DNA from: Croceifilum oryzae
Lineage (GTDB): Bacteria; Bacillota; Bacilli; Thermoactinomycetales; Thermoactinomycetaceae
Assembly (NCBI RefSeq): GCF_030814315.1
Contig: NZ_JAUSUV010000008.1
Location: 62,001-126,000 of the forward strand
DNA: 64,000 nt
Direction of reading: 5' to 3'
Part shown: piece after piece, positions 54,163-63,740 of the stretch
Layout: each line of letters opens with the position of its first letter
Numbering within the stretch: position 1 is the stretch's first letter
The notes under the pieces: model-generated
Databases searched by the model: none
The model's input: the letters and a program-made list of their open reading frames with translations, nothing else
What the model was told of the DNA's origin: nothing
Position numbers and translations under genes: made by a program

Positions 54163-54539
54163 TCGAACTACAACGATTCATTGTGACACAACTGAAAAAG
54201 ATCCATTCCCGTGTCTATTTAGAATGGACTCCGCAAGATACACCCTATCCTTATGTGGTCTATCAAATTCCAAACAGTAGTGAAGTGAATCGAAGAGAGG
54301 ACTTTGTTCTTGAAATAAATGTGTGGGATCGACTTCCAGAACCGAGTGGCTCGACCGTTCGTCTCCAAATGTTAGCGGATCAAATGGATCAACAACTGAA
54401 TCGTCTTATTTATACAGATGAAAGCGGATGGACTGTCCGCTTTTTTCGCATGTCCAGATTGATGCTACCTGATCCAGATCCATCTATTAGACGGAGACAA
54501 TTGCGCTATGAAATACGAACTTATAGGAGGGATACCTAA
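54159..54539 (+). CDS. Tail terminator-like protein
   Basis: This 126-residue protein reads YLEWTPQDTPYPYVVYQIPNSSEVNRREDFVLEINVWDRLPEPSGST, a DUF3168/minor-tail-like pattern. It overlaps the gp10-like gene by four bases (ATGA) and precedes the tail-tube gene, the usual place of the tail terminator. Confidence 0.78.
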   Translation: MIELQRFIVTQLKKIHSRVYLEWTPQDTPYPYVVYQIPNSSEVNRREDFVLEINVWDRLPEPSGSTVRLQMLADQMDQQLNRLIYTDESGWTVRFFRMSRLMLPDPDPSIRRRQLRYEIRTYRRDT

Positions 54540-55115
54540 ATGGCCCATCAAACCCATGGAATCTCGGTGGATACAGTTAAAAATATGCTTTTGGACGCGG
54601 GTAGGGTTTATGTGAACTATGGATTAACAGATGAAAGACCGATCGGGGCTACTTCGGGCGGTAATAGCTTTACTGTCGAGAGGGAGATTAAGGAAATTGA
54701 GATCGATGGAGCAAGGGGAAAGGTCAAGGGGGCTCGGCGAATCATCAGCGAAAACGCTAGTCTCACCATTAATTTACTAGAGATGAGTCCAGAGAACTTC
54801 GAGATGGTATTAACCGCCGCGGATACAACAGACATCTTAGATGCTGACGGAACAACCAAGATTGGGAAAAAAGTATCACCTAGAGGGCAAATTCTAGACT
54901 CTGACTATATAAGTAATGTGGCATTAGTAACGGAAGTAAGTGGTTCCAAACAACCATGCGTAATCGTTCTTTATAATGTTTTAGCCGACGATGAGATTGA
55001 GTTAGAACTGGAGGATAAGGAAGAAGGAAAGCCAGAGATCAAATTATCTGCGCATTATGATCCTGCCAATTTATCGGCTGTACCCTATGAAATTAGATAT
55101 CCTGTTATTCCCTAA
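54540..55115 (+). CDS. Major tail tube protein
   Basis: This 191-residue beta-rich protein includes GGNSFTVEREIKEIEIDGARGKVKGARRIISENASLTINLLEMSPENFEMVL. Position right before the tail chaperone pair and tape measure supports the tail-tube role. AGGAGGGATACCTAA precedes ATG 54540. Confidence 0.85.
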   Translation: MAHQTHGISVDTVKNMLLDAGRVYVNYGLTDERPIGATSGGNSFTVEREIKEIEIDGARGKVKGARRIISENASLTINLLEMSPENFEMVLTAADTTDILDADGTTKIGKKVSPRGQILDSDYISNVALVTEVSGSKQPCVIVLYNVLADDEIELELEDKEEGKPEIKLSAHYDPANLSAVPYEIRYPVIP

Positions 55116-55132
55116 AAGAGAGGAGAAACAAA

Positions 55133-55462
55133 ATGAGAGAGTTACAACTAGAAGATTTGTTTAAGTTTACGAGAATCTTACGTAAGCTCGATATCAAAAA
55201 GGAGATCCAATCTCTTGACTTCCAAAACGTTGAAAATGATTCCACAGGGATCGGAATTCAGGTATTTTGGTTGCTACTGGAGAACTCGGACAAGGCCGAA
55301 AAGGAAGTGTATGAATTTCTGGCAAGTGTAGCAGGTGTAACGCCTCAAGAGATGAAGACAATGAGTCTTTCTCAACTAGGAGAGCTTATTCAAGAGTTTC
55401 AGAAGATACCTGGTTTAGCAAATTTTTTTCGCTCGGCTTTCAAACAAGTAACGAAGAACTAA
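55133..55462 (+). CDS. Tail assembly chaperone (gpG-like)
   Basis: This 109-residue helical protein (LEDLFKFTRILRKLDIKKEIQSL ... EVYEFLASVAGVTPQEMKTMSLSQLGELIQEFQKIPG) precedes the tape measure. Its last codons contain the slippery sequence A AAT TTT at 55420-55426. A -1 shift there continues into the 55462-55752 frame, so a longer gpGT-type fusion is expected. Its stop overlaps the next start (TAATG). Confidence 0.85.
   Translation: MRELQLEDLFKFTRILRKLDIKKEIQSLDFQNVENDSTGIGIQVFWLLLENSDKAEKEVYEFLASVAGVTPQEMKTMSLSQLGELIQEFQKIPGLANFFRSAFKQVTKN
55420..55426 (+). other. -1 programmed ribosomal frameshift site
   Basis: The heptamer AAATTTT fits X XXY YYZ with the correct zero-frame phase (A AAT TTT). 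The -1 frame is open from here through 55752, reading FFSLGFQTSNEELMDLLLRRYGGG. Confidence 0.7.
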
Positions 55463-55752
55463 TGGATTTGCTACTGAGGAGATATGGTGGTGGGATTGAG
55501 TATATACTCCACATGCCTTTAGAAGAAGGCATTCTATTTATCTCTACGGTTTTTGAAAAAGAACAAGAGGAGCGAGTTTGGCAAATGTGGCTGGCATTCC
55601 ATCCGCATATGGATAAGCCTGTTCCTTTTACTCAATATCTTCATCAATGTAAACAGGAAAATGTGGGTTCACAGGAACCGAAGCAAGCCCCAGAACAGAT
55701 TATTGAAATGGCTGAACGGATCAAGAAAGCAGACCAATCGGCAAGGAGGTGA
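55462..55752 (+). CDS. Tail assembly chaperone, C-terminal (T) part
   Basis: This 96-residue frame lies -1 to the previous gene. It reads RRYGGGIEYILHMPLEEGILFISTVFEKEQEERVWQMWLAFHPHMDK, the pattern of the gpT part in lambda-like phages. ATG 55462 overlaps the upstream stop, so separate start or frameshift fusion are both possible. The T part recruits the tail tube to the tape measure. Confidence 0.8.
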   Translation: MDLLLRRYGGGIEYILHMPLEEGILFISTVFEKEQEERVWQMWLAFHPHMDKPVPFTQYLHQCKQENVGSQEPKQAPEQIIEMAERIKKADQSARR

Positions 55753-55756
55753 ACCG

Positions 55757-58465
55757 TTGCAACTTTTTAAGATGTTCGGAGAGGTCATGCTCAAGGGATC
55801 GCAGGCTGTCACGAAAAACCTGAAGATCATTGGGCGTAGTGCTCAGGAAGTGAATCAGAAGATAGAAAATATCCGGGACTATCTGAAGATAAAAGTGGAT
55901 GCAGATACAGAGAGTGCTGAGAAAGATATCGAAGAAGTGGAAGACAAAATAAAGGATCTCCCCAATGAAAAGAACATCAGGATTGATGTAGATACGCATG
56001 AAGCAATGTCTAATATGAATGGACTTATGAAGTCGCTCCTAGCTCTGTCTCCTGCTGTACTTCCTGTTTTGTCCACTGTAGCAACGGGAGCCCTTGCGAT
56101 TGGGAGTGCTTTTGCGGCCGCTGGCATTGGAGCAGTCGGTTTTGGTGCCGTGGCCGCGGGTGTTTTAGGGGATGTTTTTGAGGCTTCCAAGGAGTTAGGG
56201 AAAGCACAAGATGCTCTAGATAAAGCAGATAACGCCAAAGAACGTGCCAAAGCCCTCGAGATGCAAAAGGAAGCACTTAAAGGACTGACCGAAGAGCAGA
56301 AAAAAGCGGTCATGGCTCTACAAGATTTTAAGTCTTTCTGGGATACGTTCGCTAAGTCTTTCTCGAAGCCTGTGGTAAATATCTTTACTAAAAGTCTAGA
56401 TGTTTTAAAGAGTGTTCTGGATAGACTGAGGCCTGCAATTGAAGGATCGATGAACGCTGTGGCAGGGTTAGTGGACAGCTTCGGACAAAGCCTAAAAACT
56501 GAAGATATGGTGTCATTCTTTGATTGGTTGGGAAAAAGCGCGGGGCCTTCGATCACTGCATTTGGGCAGATTTTTGGTAATGTTTTTAGAGGGATTCTGA
56601 ACTTGTTGATGGCCTTTGCCCCAAATGCTGAAGGAGTCCTAAGCTGGCTTGTGGAGTCAGCACGAGGTTTTGCCGACTGGAGTTCTGCACTGAAAAGCTC
56701 AGATGGCTTTGCGAAATTCATCGGATATGCAAAAGAGAGTGGCCCTATTTTGTTGGGCATTTTTAGGGATATTGCAACCATCATTGGAGATATCATTACC
56801 CTGCTGGCACCACTCGGAAGCATTGCAATGAAAGTACTGGGTGGCTTGGTGGAGATTCTAAGAGATGTAATTGGACAAGTGAAAGCTACCTTTCAAAATC
56901 TGGATCCGAGCAACATCACTGGTAACTTTCAAAACCTAATCACCTCGATTATCCAAGCCATTGTCGGTGGACTTCCCAGATTGATCCAAATGGGTTCTGA
57001 CATGATCCAAAAGATTGCAAATGGGATGGGAATCTCCATTCCTGAATTAATGATGCTTCCGATTAAAGCCATCGAAGGATTGATAACCGGTTTCCTTCAA
57101 GCGATTCCGCAAATTTTGCAGGTAGGTATCCAGATTATACAGGGACTCTTGCAGGGAATCATGACATCACTTCCTCAAGTGATTGATAGTGTCACCCGTA
57201 TTATTCCAGAGTTGATTACGACTCTGACGACGATGATTCCTCAACTATTACAAATGGGTGTACAGCTCGTATTGAAATTGGTGGAAGGAATCGTGCAAGC
57301 CCTTCCCAAGCTACTTGATAGTGCGATCCAAATCGTGAACAGTCTGGCCCAAGCTGCTACTACGATGTTACCGACTCTACTAAACCTTGGTGTTCAATTT
57401 CTCACATCATTGGTGAATGGAATTTTGCAAGCTCTTCCAGCCCTGATTACCCAGTTAGCGACAGTCGTCACAACCCTAGTCAATACCTTGGTGCAATATA
57501 TCGCGACGAACTTGCCCAAAATCCTACAAGCAGGGCTTTCTATGTTGCAAGGTATCATCGATGGAATCGTGACCAACCTGCCACTCATCTTGCAAGCTGT
57601 GATCTCTCTCATCATGACTATCTTGAATACGGTAATTACGAACCTGCCACTTATCATTGGAGCAGGTATCCAAGTTTTACAGGCTCTTTTGACTGGGATT
57701 ATCAACATGCTACCCTCACTCGTTACACTCGTGGTTGACTTGGTTATGGTACTCGTGGAGGCTCTTGCAACCAACTTACCTATTATCATTGCAGCAGGGG
57801 TCAATATACTGGTATCCCTCATAGAAGGGATCATCAAGATGCTCCCCCTTCTTATCGAGATGGCGATCAAATTGATTATGAAATTATTCGAGGCTCTCAT
57901 GGCGAATCTCCCGAAGATTCTCCTAGCAGGAGTCAAGATTATTGTAGCTTTGGCGAATGGACTCATCAAAGCGATCCCGTCTTTACTTGCCTCCATACCT
58001 AGAATTATCGGAGCTATTTTCAAGGCATTTATGGATGTGAGCTGGCTAGATATTGGAAAAGAGATTATAAGTGGGATAGGAAAGGGGATCACTAAATTTG
58101 CTGGTTCCCTCTTCGGAACGGTGAAGGATATTGCAAAAGGGTTGCTAAAAAGTGCGAGGTCAATCTTAGGAATTTCATCACCCTCTAAAGTGTTTGCGAA
58201 AGAAGTAGGGAGATGGATTCCAGCAGGGATTGCTGATGGAGTTGATGCCAACAGCGGCTCGGTTATGAGTGCTGTAGGAAATATGGGGTTATCTGCACTA
58301 GGTGGTTTACCTTCAGTATCTCCTACTTCTAGGTCGTCTGCTATTCAAAACCACATCAACATCCAATTAAATGGAAATGTCAGAAGTGATCATGATCTGG
58401 ATCGTTTAGCAAAACAGATTTCCGAGATTCTCTACCGACAACAACAACGACAAGCTCGTGTGTAG
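55757..58465 (+). CDS. Tail tape measure protein
   Basis: This 902-residue protein sets tail length. I use TTG 55757 after AAGGAGGTGAACCG; the open frame further upstream overlaps the chaperone. An N-terminal coiled coil (~20-90) and a hydrophobic stretch (~105-145, LPVLSTVATGALAIGSAFAAAGIGAVGFGAVAAGV) come first. A long series of ~35-45-residue repeats follows, of the form LP.ll..g..il..Ll.gi...LP.l (~430-770). The end (FGTVKDIAKGLLKSARSILGISSPSKVF) is the conserved tape-measure tail. Confidence 0.93.
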   Translation: MQLFKMFGEVMLKGSQAVTKNLKIIGRSAQEVNQKIENIRDYLKIKVDADTESAEKDIEEVEDKIKDLPNEKNIRIDVDTHEAMSNMNGLMKSLLALSPAVLPVLSTVATGALAIGSAFAAAGIGAVGFGAVAAGVLGDVFEASKELGKAQDALDKADNAKERAKALEMQKEALKGLTEEQKKAVMALQDFKSFWDTFAKSFSKPVVNIFTKSLDVLKSVLDRLRPAIEGSMNAVAGLVDSFGQSLKTEDMVSFFDWLGKSAGPSITAFGQIFGNVFRGILNLLMAFAPNAEGVLSWLVESARGFADWSSALKSSDGFAKFIGYAKESGPILLGIFRDIATIIGDIITLLAPLGSIAMKVLGGLVEILRDVIGQVKATFQNLDPSNITGNFQNLITSIIQAIVGGLPRLIQMGSDMIQKIANGMGISIPELMMLPIKAIEGLITGFLQAIPQILQVGIQIIQGLLQGIMTSLPQVIDSVTRIIPELITTLTTMIPQLLQMGVQLVLKLVEGIVQALPKLLDSAIQIVNSLAQAATTMLPTLLNLGVQFLTSLVNGILQALPALITQLATVVTTLVNTLVQYIATNLPKILQAGLSMLQGIIDGIVTNLPLILQAVISLIMTILNTVITNLPLIIGAGIQVLQALLTGIINMLPSLVTLVVDLVMVLVEALATNLPIIIAAGVNILVSLIEGIIKMLPLLIEMAIKLIMKLFEALMANLPKILLAGVKIIVALANGLIKAIPSLLASIPRIIGAIFKAFMDVSWLDIGKEIISGIGKGITKFAGSLFGTVKDIAKGLLKSARSILGISSPSKVFAKEVGRWIPAGIADGVDANSGSVMSAVGNMGLSALGGLPSVSPTSRSSAIQNHINIQLNGNVRSDHDLDRLAKQISEILYRQQQRQARV

Positions 58466-58481
58466 AAGGGAGGAGAGCGAG

Positions 58482-60965
58482 ATCGTATCCTTTCAATTTA
58501 ATGGAACGTCGTCGACTGAGTTTCCTTGGCTGATTATAAATAGAGTAGAGAGTCCGATGCTCTCCCCAATTGAAAATAAAATGATAGAGGTCCCGGATCG
58601 TTCTGGAGCTTTTTATTTTGGGCAAAAGGTATCCAGTCGAACCGAACAAGTAAAAATCACGATTCTAGCAGATAGCTTGGAAGAGTTAGCTCATAGAAAA
58701 AGAATGATCTCAGGCTGGCTTTCCACATCTGAGCCTAAGCCATTCCGCTATTCATATGAGGATAAGGAGTACCAAGCCATCCTCGATGGATCGACCGATC
58801 TAGAGAAAACGGTAGCTGATGGAGAGGTGACTCTCTCATTTCTGATTCCTGATCCCTATGCATGTGGGATCGAAGTGAAATCTCAAATTATCGTAGGAGC
58901 TCCAAGAGTGACAGAAGACACTCATACTCAAAGATCGTGGTCTGAGGGGAATTTAGACGGAGTGGAAGCAAGTCCAAATGGATTACAGCTTCAAAAGATA
59001 GGGATAGATCAGGAAAAATCGATTTCTCAATTTGATACGGGGAATCATCATCAAACACAGGGAACGAGCAAACTTACCTTAGACGGAACGAGTTTACCCA
59101 CTTCCCAGTCTTATCAGGATGACTTTGCAGATGGTGAAAATATAAACGTTCGAGTAGTGGATGGTACTTTGAGGATCGCCCAGCTTCCTGTTTGGGAAGA
59201 GAGGGACAATATGGAGAGTTGGTCTCAATCAGGTTGGGAAGCCAAAATTACGGAGAATGCTGTGTCTCAAACATCAGATGGAGCACGTATCCACTGCAGT
59301 GGTGTGAGTGCTGCCTTGGTAAAAGATCACCCTACACTCAAGTTCCCACAAGCATTTGAATTCGTGTATAGACTCAAACCACCTACTTCTCCAACCAATG
59401 GTTATGAGAATAAGGCGAGCTTTCAAATAATAGAAGCTCGTGACGGGAAGAACTATCGGTTTTCTATCTCCTTAGATGAGACGTCTACTTTGAAGTGGAT
59501 TAGGGTCGTGTTAACCAGCCCTACAACTGGTGATGTTTACATCAATGGAATGCATGATCGATCTATTGCTTCTCCCTCTGTGACCTCGTTAACACCAAGA
59601 ATTCAATTTATTATTGATCATTCCTTACGCAATCAGGGAGATATGGATATTATCCAATTCTATCGGAAGTCAGGAGTTATGCATGAAAAGATTGGATCCA
59701 TTGGTTTTCCTTATCGAGGGGAGCGAGTAACTCCTCCGATTGACTTATCATCTCTCGGAATCTATCAATCAAGTGAGATCCGCTTTGAAACCCTTACACC
59801 AACAGGATTTAACGGCTTCGACTCTACGTCTCATTTGAAGATTAGCATATTGAGAAACGGAAAATGGTCTGATTATCAAACCCTTGTAGTAGGGGAGGGA
59901 ATACCGGGGCTCTCCAGTGGAGATTCATTGACTGGAGTTCAAGTGAAATTGAAAGAGACCTTAGAGGTTTATGATATAGAACATCCCCCACAAATTATAT
60001 CTGTGGGAATAGTGGTCAATGGAAAACGTTTTGTTTATTACACGGATGGAAGATATGAGACTCTAGCTGAGGGTCTTCAATCTGTAACCAAGGCAAGAAA
60101 GGCCACTTTCTCTTGGCGGGAAACAAAACCCCATGGAACAGAGATTAAGTGTTATTTGGCCTTGGAGATCAATGGCATTCTAGGAGAATTTAAAGAGGTG
60201 GCAAACGGAGCGGATATCCCACAAGTTAATCCAACTATGGATCTCACGAAAGCCAAACTCTTTGTTCGATTTGATCTACAAACCACTGATCCGAAGATAA
60301 CTCCGGAGGTTAACAGCTACAGTTATCACTTCGTAACAGCCTATAAACCAAAAGGAGAACGGATTAGTAAAGGTGTTGCTCTCTCATCTCTTAAATCCAT
60401 CGAGGAATCATCTATTACGTGGGACACCACGCCAGATTCCTCTCCGGATGTGGAACTCTATGTTCAATTTGTGGAGCCGAGCCAAACTCCTACTTCGAAT
60501 GGTTGGTACTTGGTCAAAGATAATCCGTCTACCATTCCAAATGTGGATCTTACAAAAAGGTTGTATACCAAACAGGTCATTACGAGTGACGGTATGACTA
60601 CACCCACTCTTCAAAGGCTTTTGTGGGAGATAGAAGAGAAAGCTGGAAACATTGTTCTCTATGATGGAACGATCAAAGCCTATCCGAAGATAAGGATTAC
60701 GTTTAATCAAGTGGTTCCAGATCAATTTAAAATCCACCATCAAGAAACCGGAAAGCAACTAATTTTGAATCGTTCCTTTCAGATTGGAGATGAGGTGGAG
60801 ATTCAAAATCAAACAGGAAAAGTAACAACCAATGGTGCTCTGGACATGGTTTCCCTGTCCATACAGAGTGCTTTTTTCTTTTTGCAACCAGGGAGCAACA
60901 CCTTTATTGTTAGCCCTGAAAATGTGTGTACCGTCTACTTGGAATGGAAGGAGAGATTTCTCTAA
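58482..60965 (+). CDS. Distal tail protein (Dit) with large C-terminal extension
   Basis: The N-terminal ~130 residues (IVSFQFNGTSSTEFPWLIINRVESPM ... EVPDRSGAFYFGQKVSSRTEQVKITI) are a Dit domain, which forms the tail hub. About 690 further residues look beta-rich and may carry carbohydrate-binding modules (FVYRLKPPTSPTNGY, IQFYRKSG). The start is odd. The strong site AGGGAGGAGAG is followed by ATC 58482 rather than ATG/GTG/TTG. The nearest normal in-frame start is GTG 58458, lacking a ribosome site and overlapping the tape measure. I list from ATC and note the doubt. Confidence 0.85.
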   Translation: MVSFQFNGTSSTEFPWLIINRVESPMLSPIENKMIEVPDRSGAFYFGQKVSSRTEQVKITILADSLEELAHRKRMISGWLSTSEPKPFRYSYEDKEYQAILDGSTDLEKTVADGEVTLSFLIPDPYACGIEVKSQIIVGAPRVTEDTHTQRSWSEGNLDGVEASPNGLQLQKIGIDQEKSISQFDTGNHHQTQGTSKLTLDGTSLPTSQSYQDDFADGENINVRVVDGTLRIAQLPVWEERDNMESWSQSGWEAKITENAVSQTSDGARIHCSGVSAALVKDHPTLKFPQAFEFVYRLKPPTSPTNGYENKASFQIIEARDGKNYRFSISLDETSTLKWIRVVLTSPTTGDVYINGMHDRSIASPSVTSLTPRIQFIIDHSLRNQGDMDIIQFYRKSGVMHEKIGSIGFPYRGERVTPPIDLSSLGIYQSSEIRFETLTPTGFNGFDSTSHLKISILRNGKWSDYQTLVVGEGIPGLSSGDSLTGVQVKLKETLEVYDIEHPPQIISVGIVVNGKRFVYYTDGRYETLAEGLQSVTKARKATFSWRETKPHGTEIKCYLALEINGILGEFKEVANGADIPQVNPTMDLTKAKLFVRFDLQTTDPKITPEVNSYSYHFVTAYKPKGERISKGVALSSLKSIEESSITWDTTPDSSPDVELYVQFVEPSQTPTSNGWYLVKDNPSTIPNVDLTKRLYTKQVITSDGMTTPTLQRLLWEIEEKAGNIVLYDGTIKAYPKIRITFNQVVPDQFKIHHQETGKQLILNRSFQIGDEVEIQNQTGKVTTNGALDMVSLSIQSAFFFLQPGSNTFIVSPENVCTVYLEWKERFL

Positions 60966-61945
60966 TGGGACCAATACTTTATGTGTTCAGACAGGAACAA
61001 TTGATTCAAATCATATCAAACGAACTGCCAGATGGGCTTCCCCTACCTTCTTGTATTCTCAAAGAACAAATCAATGGAGAAATATCTCTTACTTTTTCTA
61101 TTCCTTCTAATCATTTAGATTCACAGAATGTGCAGGTTGGGGATGTGATTGTGATAAAAGATCTCGACTCAATTCATAGGGCCTTCTTGATAATTGATGA
61201 ACAGGAAACTCATAGTGATGAATTTATTCGAGAGTTCTATAGTGAAGATCTTGGAATCAATGAACTGAATGATGAAGTGGTAACCGATGTCCGTTCACAA
61301 AATACTAGTGCCGAAGTAGCCCTATCGCGGATTCTCAAAAATACTCGATGGCAGGTCGGGAATGTCGATAATTTAGGAATCAATAGCACAAATGTTTATT
61401 ATGAACCAGTAATGGATGGTATTAAGAAAGTGCTCCAGACTTGGGGAGGAGAGTTACGATTCCGTGTTCAAATGAACAGTCAAAACCAGATCACAAAAAG
61501 GTATGTGGATCTCGTATCTAGGCTGGGGAGGCGCACAGGAAAGCGGTTTGAGTTTGGTAAGGATCTCACGAATGTAGAGCGAGTTGTGGATATCAAGTCT
61601 CTGAAGACGGCTCTCTTTGGACGAGGCAAAGGAGTGGAAGACGAGGACGGAACGGGATATGGTCGTCGCCTTACCATTGCTGATGTGGAATGGCGAAAAG
61701 GGAAGGGTGATCCTTGTGACAAACCACTGGGTCAAGAATGGATTGGAGATCCTGAAGCATTGAAAGTCTGGGGGCATATCAATTCTGATGGTTCCAAACG
61801 ACATCGATTCGGTGTGTTTGTGGATGAAGAGGAAACCGATGCAGCTATACTCCTACAAAAAACATGGGATCGGCTTCAAGAGATGAAGAAACCAGCCATT
61901 ACGTACAAAATGGATGTGATCGACTTAGAAAGAGTCTCATCATGA
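60965..61945 (+). CDS. Tail-associated (Tal/gp37-like) protein
   Basis: This 326-residue protein starts at ATG 60965, overlapping the previous stop, after AAGGAGAG. It reads LYVFRQEQLIQIISNELPDG ... GEISLTFSIPSNHLDSQNVQVGDVIVIKDLD, then SRLGRRTGKRFEFGKDLTNVERVVD, the phage tail-spike/endopeptidase N-terminal (gp37/Tal) pattern. No catalytic domain follows, so it is probably only a hub part. Confidence 0.83.
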   Translation: MGPILYVFRQEQLIQIISNELPDGLPLPSCILKEQINGEISLTFSIPSNHLDSQNVQVGDVIVIKDLDSIHRAFLIIDEQETHSDEFIREFYSEDLGINELNDEVVTDVRSQNTSAEVALSRILKNTRWQVGNVDNLGINSTNVYYEPVMDGIKKVLQTWGGELRFRVQMNSQNQITKRYVDLVSRLGRRTGKRFEFGKDLTNVERVVDIKSLKTALFGRGKGVEDEDGTGYGRRLTIADVEWRKGKGDPCDKPLGQEWIGDPEALKVWGHINSDGSKRHRFGVFVDEEETDAAILLQKTWDRLQEMKKPAITYKMDVIDLERVSS

Positions 61946-61969
61946 GATGGTCACAAGGGGGTGTAGCTA

Positions 61970-63427
61970 ATGACTACATTTGACTATAAACATGAAGCAA
62001 TCCGTTTAGGAGATTCCACTTATGTGATTGATCGTAATTTCCCAGTTGATGTGGAGCTAGAAGCACGAATAACTGAACTAGAAAGAGATTTAATCTCCCC
62101 TGAGAATACAAAGGTGACACTAGGGAACGTGCTTGGAGATATCGGCTCTTATGTGAAAGATCTTCAGGCTGAACTGAAGAATAAAGTATCCATTGGTGAT
62201 CCAGTTGGCTGGCTAGAGGGAGCGAGAGATCTTGAAAACATCGAGTTCGAGAGGTCTGGAGCTTATGTTTATATGAACGATGTGGATGGATTCTTAACGA
62301 CCAACCGTCCTCTAAGAAATATAGATAATCCACCAGACGCAGCCGTGCAAATTAGATCAGCAGGAGTGAGAATAGCTAATAATTTAAAGCCAGATGGAGG
62401 TTTCGATTGGAAGACATTCATGACGGCGGGTGGAATGATTGCCGATTGCATCACAAGTGGAAAGGTTCGAACGAACGATGTGGAAATCGGTGACGACGAT
62501 GGAAAAATACTTCTGACTGGAGGAAACCTCACGATTAAGGGTGGAGGACTCGAGGTCTACTCTACTCCCAGTGCCACAGACAACGGAGTGATGATACGTG
62601 GGAACCGTATCTCAACCAATTTTGTAAAGAATCCCGAATTCCTCACTCCACCCAATGGATCAACGGATTGGAAACTATACTCTGGTGTTAAGTACGATCC
62701 ATCTGCTAATAAGATGTCGATTGATTGCTCAGCCACCATGAATTTTATTGGGATTGATCAGATGCTAGATATCTATCATCCGAAAGCAACCTTTCAAGCC
62801 CTCTTTCGAACGAATAGTTTTGGGGGCTCTACACCTAAGTCGGCCCGAATTGTACTCTACAACTATGATAGAAACGGACAGCAATTAGAGAGTCGGATTC
62901 AAACAGAAGTATTCTCCCTCTATCAAAAAAATCTATTATTAACCATGCCAGTTGTTTTTCCCGTGGATACGGTCAGATGTCGATTGTGGATACAAGTAGA
63001 GTTTGACAAAGATGAAGAAAAAGCGATGGAGATCCTCTGGGTGAGGGGAAGTTATGATGATGTTGTTTCCCAACAGCAATTAGATATGTATCCCAAGGAT
63101 ATCTATAATCTCGATTCGAAACCCGAGGTACAGATATTCCATGTGACCATCAGCCACTCAGGATTGGGATCCGGAGTATATCGCAATTGTGGTAGGGTAA
63201 AGTTCGATCAGCCGTTTTCTCCACCGGGAGAACTTGGCAGTATGATTGTTCTACTCACACCCTATGGAAGTAAATCAGTAGACTACCACGCAACTGCCTA
63301 TTCAGTAGATAGAGCTGGTTTCAACTTATACATTCGGACTCTTACCAGTATACCGTCAGGAGAGCTGGAGGTTCACGGTCTGGCTTATAGGGCTGGATAT
63401 ATGGGGAATGTGGGGCTATCGATTTAA
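61970..63427 (+). CDS. Tail fibre/receptor-binding-like protein
   Basis: This 485-residue protein has an N-terminal coiled coil (ELEARITELERDLI), then beta-rich segments rich in G, D and N (SIGDPVGWLEGARDLENIEFERSG, GGNLTIKGGGLEVYSTPSATDNGVMIRGNRIS) and a C-terminal beta domain (SGLGSGVYRNCGRVKFDQPFSPPGELGSMIVLL). This is the place of the receptor-binding or baseplate protein. The receptor is not known. Confidence 0.7.
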   Translation: MTTFDYKHEAIRLGDSTYVIDRNFPVDVELEARITELERDLISPENTKVTLGNVLGDIGSYVKDLQAELKNKVSIGDPVGWLEGARDLENIEFERSGAYVYMNDVDGFLTTNRPLRNIDNPPDAAVQIRSAGVRIANNLKPDGGFDWKTFMTAGGMIADCITSGKVRTNDVEIGDDDGKILLTGGNLTIKGGGLEVYSTPSATDNGVMIRGNRISTNFVKNPEFLTPPNGSTDWKLYSGVKYDPSANKMSIDCSATMNFIGIDQMLDIYHPKATFQALFRTNSFGGSTPKSARIVLYNYDRNGQQLESRIQTEVFSLYQKNLLLTMPVVFPVDTVRCRLWIQVEFDKDEEKAMEILWVRGSYDDVVSQQQLDMYPKDIYNLDSKPEVQIFHVTISHSGLGSGVYRNCGRVKFDQPFSPPGELGSMIVLLTPYGSKSVDYHATAYSVDRAGFNLYIRTLTSIPSGELEVHGLAYRAGYMGNVGLSI

Positions 63428-63447
63428 GGAGGTGGGAGAGTGTAAAT

Positions 63448-63726
63448 ATGGGAGAACTTCAGATTCAAGAGTTGGTTGCTAAATTAGATAAGCTGGATGA
63501 GAGGCTGGGTCATATGCAAACGGATCTGGCGGTAATTCGAGAGAAGCAGTCCAATGAAGTCTATCGCCTTCAGCTGGATATAGAAAGACTAGAAATGGAT
63601 TCAAAAGACATACGTCAAGATGTGAAACAACTTCATGAAAAAATATCAAACCGAGATAGATTGTTGGTAAGTACATTACTGGCAGCTGGTCTCGGTCTTT
63701 TTGTGTGGTTAATACAACGAGGATAA
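63448..63726 (+). CDS. XhlA-like haemolysin/holin-associated protein
   Basis: This 92-residue protein has a coiled coil (~5-66, ELQIQELVAKLDKLDERLGHMQTDLAVIREK ... DVKQLHEKISNRDR) and one C-terminal membrane segment (LLVSTLLAAGLGLFVWLIQRG). It is the XhlA arrangement and lies directly before a holin. It acts at the membrane in lysis. Confidence 0.85.
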   Translation: MGELQIQELVAKLDKLDERLGHMQTDLAVIREKQSNEVYRLQLDIERLEMDSKDIRQDVKQLHEKISNRDRLLVSTLLAAGLGLFVWLIQRG

Positions 63727-63740
63727 GAGAGGGATATGCA

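Noticed and set aside
55879-56823. Long reverse frames inside the tape measure gene (also 57394-58251)
   Set aside because: Both are opposite to a well-supported tape measure protein, and their composition mirrors its repeats. No ribosome sites.
56900-58050. Repeat-rich stretch in the tape measure gene considered as a DNA repeat array
   Set aside because: The periodicity is at protein level (LP..l..g.. units of ~35-45 residues), as usual for tape measure proteins. The DNA itself is not strongly repeated.
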